Positions 44,196 through 55,112 of a stretch of DNA of 64,000 nucleotides are shown piece after piece. Positions within the stretch are counted from its first letter, which is position 1; the number at the start of each line of letters is the position of its first letter. The notes below the pieces were generated by a model. The model searched no databases. It had not been told where the DNA came from and was given only the letters and a program-made list of their open reading frames with translations. The position numbers and the translations under genes were made by a program. The stretch is from Orobanche coerulescens (lineage: Eukaryota; Streptophyta; Magnoliopsida; Lamiales; Orobanchaceae), in the NCBI GenBank assembly GCA_033398695.1, contig CM065814.1, positions 101,062,501-101,126,500 of the forward strand, in the 5' to 3' direction.

Positions 44196-44480
44196 TAGCG
44201 CACGCTACGCGGCGTAGCGCGCGCTAGTCGGCGGCGTAGCGCCGCGGCTGTCGGCCGGCTAGCGTCGTTACTGGCCGGCGATTCGATCCAGTGGCTCTTT
44301 GGGCGGAGTCGGCTAGCGTCGCGAGCTTCCGGCCGTAGCGCCGCACGCTAGCGGGCTCAGTCGGCAGTTTGGTCGGCGGGGTTGGTCGGTGATGCGGCTC
44401 GTGTGGGCCACTGGCCGAGGTGCTCGGCCGATCTGGCCGATAGCGCCACGCTAGTCCGGAAGGCTAGCGCCACGCTAGTC
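44196..44480 (+). promoter_or_regulatory. TAGCGCACGCTA palindromes upstream of the TATA box
   Basis: TAGCGCACGCTA at 44,196 and TAGCGCGCGCTA at 44,215 are identical to the Tekay-like motif. Several further copies have one or two extra bases in the core (TAGCGCCACGCTA near 44,440 and 44,463). In the 3' LTR the last copy is perfect (50,233-50,244). Ends a few bases before a TA-rich TATA element. Confidence 0.75.
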
Positions 44481-45550
44481 AGCGATATATATATGGTGGC
44501 AGTCACATTTCACTTCGTTTTCATTTCCTTCCTTCTCCATCCGCGAGTGGCGATTCATGGGCGGCGAAGCCATGTTGTTTAACAACAAATCCATGAAGTC
44601 CTTGAGTTCATAACATCAATCGATCGTCCGTTATCAACCTTTGATTCAAATAATCAAGGTAATCTTCTTAGAACCCTAATTTCGTGAATTTGGGGATTTT
44701 TGCATTTTTAAATCCGATTCATTCCGTGTTGTTGATTAATTCATGATGGGTATGATTAATCTTGATAGTATTCTTGTGTTTAACATCATTTAATCCATTG
44801 TTCTTCGTCGAATCGAAGTATATTTCTTGATTTCCTTGAATTGACTTTTTGGGGGATTTGTCCCGATCTCGTTTTCATCCGTTTTGATGGATCGATTATG
44901 GTTAAATGATGTTGTTAAACATATTCTATGGATTGTATATCCATATTTCAACTTGGAATTCCGTTTTCGGGTTTTGTGGACGGACGAATCGTGTTCTTGA
45001 CCGTTTTGGAAATCCTTGAACCTTCGTCATTTGTTCTTTGAATTCGGCTTTGGGTCGTACTTTGGAATTCATTTTTATTGTTATTGTCCTCCGAAGTTTA
45101 TCATAGTGAGTTGGCTTACGGTGGAGTCGGCGGGTTCGTAGTCGGTTCGGGCCAACCTACTTCGGTCGATTCTCCGCGTTGTTCTTATTCGAGGCAAGTA
45201 CCTTGTCCATACATTTCTTGTTTCGCGGATATGATGATTGGTGATCGTCTTGGTTTGCTTGTTTGTTTGAAATGAGTTTTCAAAAGTTTTGGTTAGCCTC
45301 GTTAAAGGCCTCTTTCAAAACCGTGTGTGTTTTGTGATTGGTGTGGTTCGTGAATAACCATGTGAATTCTATGTATATGCTTGGTGTTCATGTTGCACTT
45401 GGTATTGTGTGTGGACGTATAATATTTCATTTCGGTGCGTTGTGAATTGACGTGGTGTTTTGCTAAGTGTTTGATGCCTCTGGGCGAATTGTTTGAATAT
45501 CCTTGATGTGATATGTTATTTGTGTGAATGTGTGGATATGGTTGAAGGTC

Positions 45551-45695
45551 TACGGTGGCACATGGCATGTGATCATGTGGCAAGGATGCAACAAGTGATT
45601 GATCCAACCGTGAGAGCCTGAGATAATCTACGGTGGCACATGGCATGTGATCATGTGGCCAGGATGCAACAAGCGATTGATCCAACCGTGAGATG
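45551..45695 (+). repeat. 78-bp direct duplication in the LTR
   Basis: Two copies of TACGGTGGCACATGGCATGT ... ATCCAACCGTGAGA, starting 45,551 and 45,629. Also present in the 3' LTR (about 51,316-51,460), so it predates insertion. Confidence 0.85.
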
Positions 45696-46555
45696 TGTGT
45701 GATTTGTTTCGCTAGCCAGCTCGGGAGGGTCCTTCGAGGCCTCGAGTGGGATGTCGGTGGTAGCGTCCCGGTCCTAGGCGATGCGCGTGCGTGATTATGT
45801 TTCGTTGATTTTACGTCCGTTGAGGACACGTGATGTTGGGCTTTGACCCTGTAAATTGTTGGTGGTTTCCTATTTGCGAAAACAAAACATTTGGGCCGTG
45901 ACCCTATTGATTTTTGGAAAGAGAAGGATTTTATAATCCTAAATTGTTTTCTATTAAAACTCTCGATGGCATTTTAAACTGTTTTGTAAATTGTTTCCCT
46001 TATTTGCGATCTTTCGGTTTTGGAAATGTTTACTCAAACTCTTGCCTCGGGAAGTACTTTTCTTTACATTTGGATCTTTGAGGATTCCCGATTATTGTTC
46101 TTGGAACTTGTATTGTATGGCTCGTATTTTTGCACTTGTACTTGCACTAGCAAAACAGTGGAGTTTTGCTAACCCCCGAGTATTCGGGGGGTGGATGTCT
46201 ATTTTTGCATTCAGGTTTTGGAGCATAGCACAGGGTCGGCACGAAGGATGATGAATGATGAACGATACTAATCACACGAGGATCCGTTGCTGTCGTATTG
46301 GTCTAGTTGTATTTTCTTTTTCCGCTGCAGTATTTGTTTCCCGTTGTACGGGTGTGGTTGTATTTTGACCCCTGCGTGGGCATGAGTTGTATTTGAGCTG
46401 TATGTATTTGTTGTAAGACCAAATCGGTCTACTGAGTCATTTTAGCCTTAAAGGCGAGGTTTAGATGTTGATTTTAGTTATCAGCCTGGTAGATCCTCGA
46501 GGAGAGGGTCTACGGCATGTAATATCCCTGAGCGGATTTGGGGGTGTTACATAAA

Positions 46556-46567
46556 TGGTATCAGAGC
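46556..46567 (+). other. Primer binding site of the 3-kb-LTR gypsy element
   Basis: TGGTATCAGAGC, exact plant initiator-Met type, four bases after the LTR. Confidence 0.9.
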
Positions 46568-48049
46568 TTAGGTTGTGGAAACCTAGGCTGTCGGGTCAGT
46601 GGTGTCTATCGAGTTTTGTTTCGTCGGATTTTATCTGACTGAGTCGTGTCGCGACGCGTCGTCTGAGTTTGTTGGTCGTGATTAGTATCGTGGGGCGATC
46701 ATCATCTTCGTGCGACCTGTGGCTGTAAGTCTCCCTTCTTTGTGTTGTGCCTCGTGTGACACGAGCTATTTTTATGATTTATTTGCTAAGTGACGGAATC
46801 CTCTTATGGATTTTGATTTCTTGATACGCGACTATTTGACTCTCATATTTCTTTCATGTGAGGAGTAGTTGCTGGATTGTGCATGTTGGACTGTATTTCT
46901 TTTTTATTGCGTGAGTTCCTTTGTAATGGCTTTCGGTATCTTCTGAAGTGAATTTTATTTGAAAATCGATTCCTTTAACCGAGTTGTTGGCCTTGACCGT
47001 TTGGCGGTAATTGGGTGTTTTCAAATGATTTTGTGAGTTTTGATAAGTACTACCGTCATCGACCTTTTTGGGCATTCTAACCCATTGAATTATTTTTGAA
47101 AACCTTGAGTATCTTAGAAAATTGAAATTCGAGACGTACTTTTAAAGCGAATTATTTTCTTGCGGTGTTTTCAAGGTGTTTTCAAATGCCGCAATACATT
47201 TCAAAAATTTTCCGGTTGAGGACCAAAAATATTTTCTTTGAGATATTTTCAAATGCAGTTGCTTAGACCCAAGGGTCGAATATTTTTGAAAATTTTTCAC
47301 TAAAGGAAAGGTGTCCTCATTTTTGTTCAAACGCAAGATGATTTTCAAAGTCTCGATAATGGTGTTTGTACTACTTTTTGTAAAATGATACTCAAGATCA
47401 ACTGTTGTTTCCAAACTGTTTTCAAAAGGTGGTTCTCGTTTTTAAAACCTATCATTCCTGTTTGCGGACCGGAAATGCGTGTATGGTTTTCGAACTTTCG
47501 TTACGGTGTTAACTCCCGAATATGATCGAGTTGGTGGCATGAACGTTGAGGCGTTGCCACGTAATTGTTACACTAGCCCTCTGTGAGAGGTGTGAGGGTA
47601 TTTAATGGTTGTCGCCTCGTGGTGGATTGCGTGTGTCACACGAGTGTGAGATGTTGAAACTTGGGTTTGTACGTTGGTGTACATGTGTGATTGTTTCATG
47701 ATGTTTGTAATTACGTCTTTGGTTATCATTCGAGTCGTGGATGTCACCGAGCGATGCCATCGTTATTGTGATATTCATGTGTGTGTTGCCTTACGATGGT
47801 AATCGTTGTATGTGTTATGTGTTATGATTTTACATTGTCTTTGGTGGTTACTTATTCGGTATGCCGAGGGGCCGAGGTCGTGGTCGTGGTGATCGGACGC
47901 GTGGTCGAGCATGCTTCGGTGATAGTATTGGTATTGGTGTTGCTACTATTTTACAACAGTAGCCACTCGGATGACTCGATTGACTCGGGCGATTCGGCGT
48001 GTTACGAGATGTGACCCGGCCTGCTGAGTGCAAATCGGTGGCTTGAGAA
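46568..48049 (+). other. Leader region of the 3-kb-LTR gypsy element
   Basis: 1.5 kb with no supported gene. Contains Ser/Gly/Arg-like coding traces near 47,860-48,010 (RGRGRGDRTR in one frame), possibly the degraded start of gag. Confidence 0.45.
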
Positions 48050-48900
48050 GTGGTTCGTATGAATCCCCCTCGTTTGGCCCGTGCTGCGGATGCTTTAGGT
48101 GGGATGGTTGGCTTTTCAGTTGGAAAAGATTTTGAGATAGTTGATTGTCGAGAAGAACGTAAGGTTCCGGTAGCTCAGTATCTTTTCGACAAAGATGCCG
48201 CTAGGCGGTGGGAGGCTATTAAGCCTCGAGATCGCGTTGTCACGTGGGCGAGTTCCAGGAATTCATGAGAGATGAGTTTTGTCCGAACCGATCAGAAATC
48301 AGAGGATTAATGAATTCTTTTCGCGAAACCGCGAGGATGTACCATTGTCTCAAGCTATTATTGATTTTAGCAAGCGGCTCGGCTATGTGCAAAATCAAGT
48401 AAGGACAGAGGAGGACAAGATTTGTCATTTTAGTAGGCGGATGAAGCCGGAGATTCGCCAGTACATGGCGGGTCTCGCTTGTACTTCCTTGAGAGATTAT
48501 CGAGAATAGGGCGTTAGCCTATGAGCTATCCAGTTATCGGCCAGAGTATGTCGACTCGAAGAAGCAGAAAACCGTTGGGAACTCTTCGGGAAATCGGAGT
48601 GGGCCCCTTGAGGTTGGGACTTCGTCTCGTCATCCCAAAATGGTTCCTAGATCGCGTGATCGGAGGAGTAGTACCCCTGCGGTAAGTAATGTGAGCACTT
48701 CAAGATATGTTATAAGCGTAGTCGAGCGGGCCATCTGCGAAGAATTGTCGTTCACCGTTAGTCAATTTGTTTGAGTGCGGCCGGGTGGGTCACCGATCCG
48801 TACATTGCGAGACGGTGGTGAGAGGTTTGGGGATCGAGGTTGCGTCTCTGCTCCGAAAGGACACGGAGATGCCTAGGGTGGTTTTGAGGATTTCGGCGTA
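48050..48900 (+). pseudogene. Broken gag of the 3-kb-LTR gypsy element
   Basis: Fragments in shifting frames: KVPVAQYLFDKDAARRWEAIKP (48,160-48,230), SQAIIDFSKRLGYVQNQVRTEEDKI (48,340-48,420) and HFSRRMKPEIRQYMAG, all gag core motifs. A zinc-knuckle relic, FECGRVGHRSVHCE, lies near 48,773-48,815, its first Cys out of frame. At least two frameshifts; no pol follows. Confidence 0.75.
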
Positions 48901-49246
48901 GTCCGAATTATTTATGATTACCCTTGTGGATCGTTTTGTGTTTATTCCCTGTTTTCTCGCTGTGCGTGTTTCTTGTAACAAGTACTTTGTGTTTTGTGAT
49001 TGTTTGGATAATTGATTTGATTGTATTATCTGTTTGATGACGCTTGTCACTTGTTGGTGTTATTATGTCTCTACCGGCGACGTTGTGTTGGTCGTCGTGG
49101 AGCGTGTTTACACGCCGTATACTCCTTTGCGTTGTTTGTAACATTTCGCCGTTGGGCGCTAGTTACGCATTCTTGTGTATCTCGTTGAGTTTTTCCTGGC
49201 GGAATATTTCTTCTCCCTACTTGTTTTAAGTTTCGGGACGAAACTT

Positions 49247-49260
49247 CTTTTAAGGAGGGT
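49247..49260 (+). other. Polypurine tract of the 3-kb-LTR gypsy element
   Basis: TTTTAAGGAGGGT just before the 3' LTR at 49,265. The context TCGGGACGAAACT is shared with the Tekay-like element's tract (near 8,257-8,270), supporting relatedness. Confidence 0.75.
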
Positions 49261-49264
49261 AGAA

Positions 49265-52200
49265 TGTAATATCCGCAGTTTTCGATTTCCGGTAATTTCT
49301 TTTTTTCGGCGGTAGTCTGTTTTGACGACTCGCTCATGTCCGTTTCGTCATTCTGAGAATGATTAATTCTACACTTTTTGACATCCGAGTTTGTTTTGGA
49401 GTCGTTTTGTTGAGTTCCGTGCTTTTTAACGACTTTTCCGCACTTGAGTTCGGTTCTTGCGAATCTCGTTCGAAACTGCTGTTTCGAGTTCCCCGTAAGT
49501 CCGGTTAACTTTGTTAGACGTGTTGTGAACTCCCGTTTGGTTATTCGATCACGTATCGTGATTTCCGGGTGTTTTGGGCCGTTTTGTAATTTCTTGAAAG
49601 TTACGGGTGTCCGTATCTGTAATTGTCGTCTCGACCCGTTTCTTGGTCGCGTATGATTGAATATGGTATTATGTTTTCATTTCGGGTCGTTGATGTCGTC
49701 AGGAACTTTTAAATCGTGTTCGTTAAATGCGTTTTTGTTAATCGTCGTCGAGCCACCTGGCGGTTGCGGGGCTGGCCGGACGGTTGCGAGGAGCCGGACG
49801 ATTGCGGGCACCGGCCGGACAGGTGCGCGAACCGGCGTAAGCGCACGCTTCTGGCCGGAAGGCTGCCTTCTAACCGGTAGGTGTAGCGTCTGTTGCAGGT
49901 AACTGCGTCTGTTCTCGGGCACTGGGCGATGGGGTTTCGAGGTTACGGACTCGGTCATGATCGGCGAGTAGCGCACGCTACGCCCGGCGTAGCGCGCTAG
50001 TCGGCGGCGTAGCGCCGCAGCGTCGGCCGGCTAGCGTCGTTACTGGCGGGCGATTCGATCCGATGGCTCTTTGGGCCAGTCGATTAGCGTCGCGAGCTTC
50101 GGCCGTAGCGCTAGCGGGAGTCGGGTCGGCGAGTTTGGTCGGCGGGGTTGGTCGGTGATGCCGGCTCGTGTGGGCCACTGGCCGAGGTGCTCGGCGATCT
50201 GGGCCGATAAGCGCACGCTAGTCCGGAAAGGCTAGCGCACGCTAGTCAGCGATATATATATGGTGGCGATCACATTTCACTTCGTTTTTCATTTCCTTCC
50301 TTCTCCATCCGCGAGTGGCGATTCATGGGCGAAGCCATGTTGTTTAACAACAAATCCATGAAGTCCTTGAGTTCATAACATCAATCGATCGTCCGTTATC
50401 AACCTTTGATTCAGCGAATCAAGGTAATCTTCCTTAGAACCCTAATTTCGTGAATTTGGGGATTTTTGCATTTTCGTCCGATTCGTTCCGTGTTGTTGAT
50501 TAATTCATGATGGGTATGATTAATCTTGATAGTATTCTTGTGTTTAACATCATTTAATCCATTGTTCTTCGTCGAATCGAAGTATATTTCTTGATTTCCT
50601 TGAATTGACTTTTTGGGGATTTGTCCCGATCTCGTTTTCATCCGTTTTCGATGGATCGATTATGGTTAAATGATGTTGTTAAACATATTCTATGGATTGT
50701 ATATCCATATTTCAACTTGGAATTCCGTTTTCGGGTTTTGACGGACGAATCGTGTTCTTGACCGTTTTGGGAAATCCTTGAACCTTCGTCATTTGTTCTT
50801 TGAATTCAGCGGCTTTGGGTCGTACTTTGGAATTCATTTTCATTGTTGTTATTGTCCTCCGTAGTTTATCATCGTGAGTTGGCGTTCGGTGGAGTCGGCG
50901 GGTTCGTAGTCGGTTCGGGCCAACCTACTTGGTCGATTCTCCGCGTTGTTCTTATTCGAGGCAAGTACCTTGTCCATACATTTCTTGTTTCGCGGATATG
51001 ATGATTGGTGATCGTCTTGGTTTGCTTGTTTGTTTGAAATGAGTTTTCAAAAGTTTTGGTTAGCCTCGTTAAAGGCCTCTTTCAAAACCGTGTGTGTTTT
51101 GTGATTGGTGTGGTTCGTGAATAACCATGTGAATTCTATGTATATGCTTGGTGTTCATGTTGCACTTGGTATTGTGTGTGGACGTATAATATTTCATTTC
51201 GGTGCGTTGTGAATTGACGTGGTGTTTTGCTAAGTGTTTGATGCCTCTGCGAATTGTTTGAATATCCTTGATGTGATATGTTATTTGTGTGAATGTGTGG
51301 ATATGGTTGAAGGTCTACGGTGGCACATGGCATGTGATCATGTGGCCAGGATGCAACAAGTGATTGATCCAACCGTGAGAGCCTGAGATAATCTACGGTG
51401 GCACATGGCATGTGATCATGTGGCCAGGATGCAACAAGCGATTGATCCAACCGTGAGATGTGTGTGATTTGTTTCGCTAGCCACTCGGGAGGGTCCTTCG
51501 AGGCCTCGAGTGGGATGTCGGTGGTAGCGTCCGGTCTGGCGATGCGCGTGCGTGATTATGTTTCGTTGATTTTACGTCCGTTGAGGACACGTGATGTTGG
51601 GCTTTGACCGTAAATTGTTGGTGGTTTCTATTTGCGAAAACAAAACATTTGGGCCGTGACCTATTGATTTTGGAAAGAGAAGGATTTTATAATCCTAAAT
51701 TGTTTTCTATTAAAACTCTCGATGGCATTTTAAAGCTGTTTTGTAAATTGTTTCCCTTATTAGCTATCTTTAGGTTTTGGAAATGTTTACTCAAACTCTT
51801 GCCTCGGGAAGTACTTTTCTTTACGTTTGGATCATTGAGGATTCCCGATTATTATTGTTCTTGGAACTTGTATTGTATGGCTCGTATTTTTGCACTTGTA
51901 CTTGCACTAGCAAAGCGGTGGAGTTTTGCTAACCCCAGTATTCGGGGTGGATGTCTATTTTGCATTCGGGTTTTGGAGCATAGCACGGAGTCGGCACGAA
52001 GGATGATGAATGATGAAGCGATACTAATCACCACGAGGATCCGTTCTTTGTCGTATTGGTCTAGTTGTATTTTCTTTTTCATTTGCAGATTTGTTTCCCG
52101 TTGTACGGGTGTGGTTGTATTTTGACCCCTGCGTGGGCATGAGTTGTATTTGAGCTGTATGTATTTGTTGTAAGACCAAATCGGTCTACTGAGTCATTTT

Positions 52201-52308
52201 AGCCTTAAAGGCGAGGTTTAGATGTTGATTTTAGTTATCAGCCTGGTAGATCCTCGAGGAGAGGGTCTACGGCGTGTAATATCCCTGAGCGGATTTGGGG
52301 GTGTTACA
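49265..52308 (+). repeat. 3' LTR of the 3-kb-LTR gypsy element
   Basis: 3,044 bp. TAGCGCACGCTA at 49,969-49,980 and 50,233-50,244, TATATATATA-type box at 50,252. Differs from the 5' LTR mostly by small indels in GC-rich stretches (49,740-50,220). Confidence 0.93.
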
Positions 52309-52431
52309 AGAACTGGTCGGGAATTTTTTTTTTCAGCGGTCAAATACTGATGCATACATTCTTTATGAACCCAGAAGCACGACAAATGAAGTCCTATTTG
52401 AACGTCAACTTTTCTTTTCGAATAATCTTGT

Positions 52432-52499
52432 GATTTTTATAAAATGAGGATATAAAACTTATCAATTTTATGATTTGGTATTAAAAAATTGATTCCCAC
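52432..52499 (-). repeat. Right terminal inverted repeat of the MULE
   Basis: Reverse complement starts GTGGGAATCAATTTTTTAAT and matches the left terminus; followed by the target-site copy TAAGTTTAG (52,500-52,508). Confidence 0.85.
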
Positions 52500-52508
52500 T
52501 AAGTTTAG

Positions 52509-52870
52509 GCCCCGTTTGGTATTGCTTAACTTAAAAATAATTAACTTTTTGGTGAATTTTAAACTTGATAGTATATGATAGATGAAATAAAGCAATACCT
52601 TTTAGAATTTACAAGTCATTGGCAGCAGATTTTGAAAGCAACATCGGAATTTATTTTGCAAGCTGTTGTTAGAAAAAATACTGCAAAAGAGTATTTTACA
52701 TCTTAAAAGTATTTTAAAAAATAATATTTATCAAACACAAATGTGTTTAAGTCCACAATTGATTATTTTCATATTACACATGTAGCAATTTATTTGTTTT
52801 TAAATTATAACAATATTTTTTTAAAAATTGAAACAAGACCAAACTCTCTTAAAAGGAATAATACGAATTA
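52509..52870. other. AT-rich spacer right of the MULE
   Basis: Begins GCCCCGTTTGGTATTGC, a sequence typical of plant TIR-element ends, but I found no matching inverted end. No ORF. Confidence 0.45.
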
Positions 52871-53437
52871 GACCATTTTCAATAGTTTATACAAAAATAC
52901 TACAGCTTCAAACACAAAATTACAGAAAATGAATAATGCATCAACAACTTACACAAAAATACATAAATCAGTAACGCATCTCCAATAGTTTACACAAAAA
53001 TACTGCAGAGAGAGAATATCAATCAACCAATAAAATCAACCAATGGTTAAATTTTCAACTTATCATTTTAGTGTGGATTATTGAAATTTATAATTTTGGA
53101 TAATTTTGGCACAATTGTTGGAAATTGACAAAAGCCGAAATATAACAAGAAAACAAACATATAATAATTAATTCACATTACGAAAAATTGTTGTTGGCGT
53201 AAATCAACATTGAAATATAATTAAAAATTTAAAAAACAATCAAAGTTTTGAAATAAAATTGTTAATACAAATAAAAAGTAGTAAATTAAGATATGGAGTA
53301 ATGAACAGTGTAACAGTATATATAGAGAAATACTGTAGATATCCCAAAAATACAAAAAATTTTATAGTAGTTGTTGGAGAAGGATTAACACAAAAATAAT
53401 ACCCAGCACCATATTACAGTTGCTATCGAAGATGGTC
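52871..53437. mobile_element. Tourist/PIF-Harbinger-like MITE
   Basis: 567 bp flanked by TTA on both sides (52,868-52,870 and 53,438-53,440). Ends GACCATTTTCAATAG and CTATCGAAGATGGTC are imperfect inverted repeats. No coding. Related to 23,181-23,356. Confidence 0.7.
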
Positions 53438-53519
53438 TTACAATAATGCGTCGAATTGAATCAGGCCGAATGGATCTGTCTCGAATCGAATCGAATGGCC
53501 CAGAATCGAACTAAACTAA

Positions 53520-53636
53520 ATCAAATATATTAAGGGTAAATAATAATAATGGTAAATAATAATAATAATAGTAATTAATAACAACAACGATAATAGTAAT
53601 ATTATTAGTAAGAATAACAATAATAATAATTAAGAT
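53520..53636. repeat. AAT-rich microsatellite
   Basis: Runs of (AAT)n, (AAC)n variants ending in the LINE target site ATAATAATTAAGAT (53,623-53,636). GAATC-rich sequence precedes it (53,440-53,520) and resumes after the LINE at 55,145-55,225. Confidence 0.8.
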
Positions 53637-55098
53637 GGATGGATGATGGCACTATTATTGGTGATATCTTGGTTGTGGGTAAGGTTTTAGAGTTGATTAT
53701 GATGGATGGACCTTGTCGTGGCTTACACCTCAATGTTGATAAAACTGAAGTTTTTTGGCCACAGGAAGACCCCAAAAGCAGATATGACGGTGTTTTTCCC
53801 CCAATATTTCTCGTCCCTTATGGGTGCTGTTGCCAAGCTTAATGACCCTCAATGCGAGTTGTTGCTACTCCGTACATATGCTGGTATTTCCAAGTTGTAT
53901 TTTTCTATGCGCACATGTTCCCCTCGGGTCTTTGAGTGTGCTCAGGTTTCTTTTGATGCGGCACTTCGTTCTTCTTTGGAGCACATTGTCACTGCTTCTG
54001 GGCCCGGTTTTGGTGATTGGCAGTGGAGACTCGCCACCCTACCCTTTGCTTTTGGGGGGCTTGGTGTATATTCTGCAGGTGACGTCTTGAGCTATGCCTT
54101 CCTTGCTTCTAGACTTCAATCTGCTAACCTACAAACTAAGCTTCTCCATAGTTCTGGTATTGTAGCTGCTGGTCCCTCTTTTGATGATGCTCTATGTACT
54201 TTTAATGTGAATATGTATATTGACCTTTTGAGTAACCCTAGCAAGGTCGCTGCCCCCAAACTTATGGAGAAATTGGCAGATATATATTTCGATCGGGTTA
54301 CCCAAACTGTTGAATCTACATTCCATCTTTCTCCCCAACAGATGGCGTTATGGAGTTCACTAAAGGAAGATCATACTTCAGATTGGCTTAGGGTGGCTCC
54401 GATATCTGAACTGGGACAAACTATGAATGCCAGGGCTTATCGTTGTGTGTTGTGCTATCGGTTGGGTGTTCCTCTTTTCACTGTTCAGGTACCGTGTTCA
54501 GCCTGTTCTAAGGTATTTACTGGAGATATTTATGGTGATCACGCTGTTTCGCGTGCGGGTATTGTTGGCATTAAACATCCGCATAACCTTGTGCGTGATG
54601 TTCTTGTTGATATATGTTCTCGGTCCGAAATTTCAGCTCGTAAGGAGGTGGATATTGGGCTTTATGGAGATAGGGACAGATCCTTACGACCGGCTGATAT
54701 ATTACTTTACTCTTGGGATAGTGGGCGTGATGTATGTGTTAATCTTACGGGATCGTCGCCCTTGACGCAATCTGGGATGACTGATTTTATGCCAGGGCGT
54801 GCGGTCATTGATGCCGCACAATGTAAACGTGTCAAGTACGATGCTAAATGTGCGGATATTGGATATGGGTTTCTCCCGTTTTCATTTTCAACTTTTGGAG
54901 AACTTGAGAAGGATGCAGTAACCTTACTAAAGCGTATTCGTCGATTCTCTATGACTCAATACATTGGGGCACGTGCTGCGGTTCATATTTTTAATAGGAT
55001 TAGTTTTGCTATTGCTAGAGGTGTGGGGGCCCAGTTGGTTTCTCGGCTTCCCACTAAGTTTTTGTAAACTCTTTGAGTTTTTAATAAATTATTATATT
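53637..55098 (+). mobile_element. 5'-truncated LINE copy
   Basis: Flanked by a perfect 14-bp duplication ATAATAATTAAGAT (53,623-53,636 and 55,099-55,112), typical of target-primed reverse transcription. It begins inside the RT domain and runs through the end of the ORF plus a 32-bp A/T-rich 3' end; no long poly(A) is present. The pre-insertion sequence was an AAT/GAATC-rich repeat. Confidence 0.85.
53639..55067 (+). pseudogene. LINE ORF2 C-terminal part, truncated RT, one frameshift
   Basis: Starts at the catalytic DD (MDDGTIIGDILVV) of RT and continues GLHLNVDKTEVFWP in one frame to about 53,800. It then shifts by an indel into the frame of 53,706-55,067 (MGAVAKLNDPQCELLLLRTY). A C-terminal Cys/His segment (CSACSKVFTGDIYGDHAV, then IKHPHN) resembles the zinc region of LINE ORF2; one expected Cys is Arg (HAVSRAG). 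PADILLYSWDSGRDVCVNL follows, a nuclease-like fold candidate but unproven. 5' RT, endonuclease and ORF1 are missing. Homologous 'reverse transcriptase' entries occur widely in plant annotations; the exact LINE clade is not assigned. Confidence 0.8.
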
Positions 55099-55112
55099 AT
55101 AATAATTAAGAT

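Larger units (their letters stand above)
43490..46551 (+). repeat. 5' LTR of the 3-kb-LTR gypsy element
   Basis: 3,062 bp. GC-rich U3 with palindromes (44,196-44,480), TATATATATA at 44,485, a donor-like AATCAAG|GTAATC at 44,659, and a 78-bp direct duplication at 45,551-45,695. Confidence 0.93.
43490..52308 (+). mobile_element. Non-autonomous gypsy element with 3-kb LTRs and a gag remnant
   Basis: LTRs 43,490-46,551 and 49,265-52,308, perfect AGAAC duplication (43,485-43,489 and 52,309-52,313), initiator-Met primer site and a purine tract. The internal region (2.7 kb) has only a broken gag and no protease, RT or integrase. LTR ends and the leader resemble the Tekay-like element (TGTAATATCC start, GGTGTTACA end, AATCAAGGTAAT), so it is probably a Tekay-related derivative. 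Orientation from the primer site and purine tract is plus. Confidence 0.92.
24646..52499. mobile_element. Ulp1-carrying Mutator-like element (KAONASHI/CUMULE type), split by two LTR elements
   Basis: Both ends are present. Left 24,646-24,715 and the reverse complement of 52,432-52,499 align over about 65 bp, including ACCAAATCATAAAA and ATAAGTT..TATATCC. A perfect 9-bp direct repeat TAAGTTTAG flanks it (24,637-24,645 and 52,500-52,508), the standard Mutator duplication length. Inside are a Ulp1-like gene (plus), a small gene (plus) and a MuDR transposase (minus). Ulp1-bearing MULEs are known from Arabidopsis (KAONASHI) and melon (CUMULE). The Athila-like element (26,218-35,443) and the 3-kb-LTR gypsy element (43,490-52,308) inserted later. 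All main genes carry nonsense codons, so this copy is probably dead. Confidence 0.92.

Noticed and set aside
45540..45829. Minus-strand 175-codon ORF with a repeated CATVD segment
   Set aside because: Made by the 78-bp direct duplication inside the LTR; no domain.
52509..52870. A separate TIR element starting GCCCCGTTTGG
   Set aside because: No matching inverted end or target duplication found nearby.
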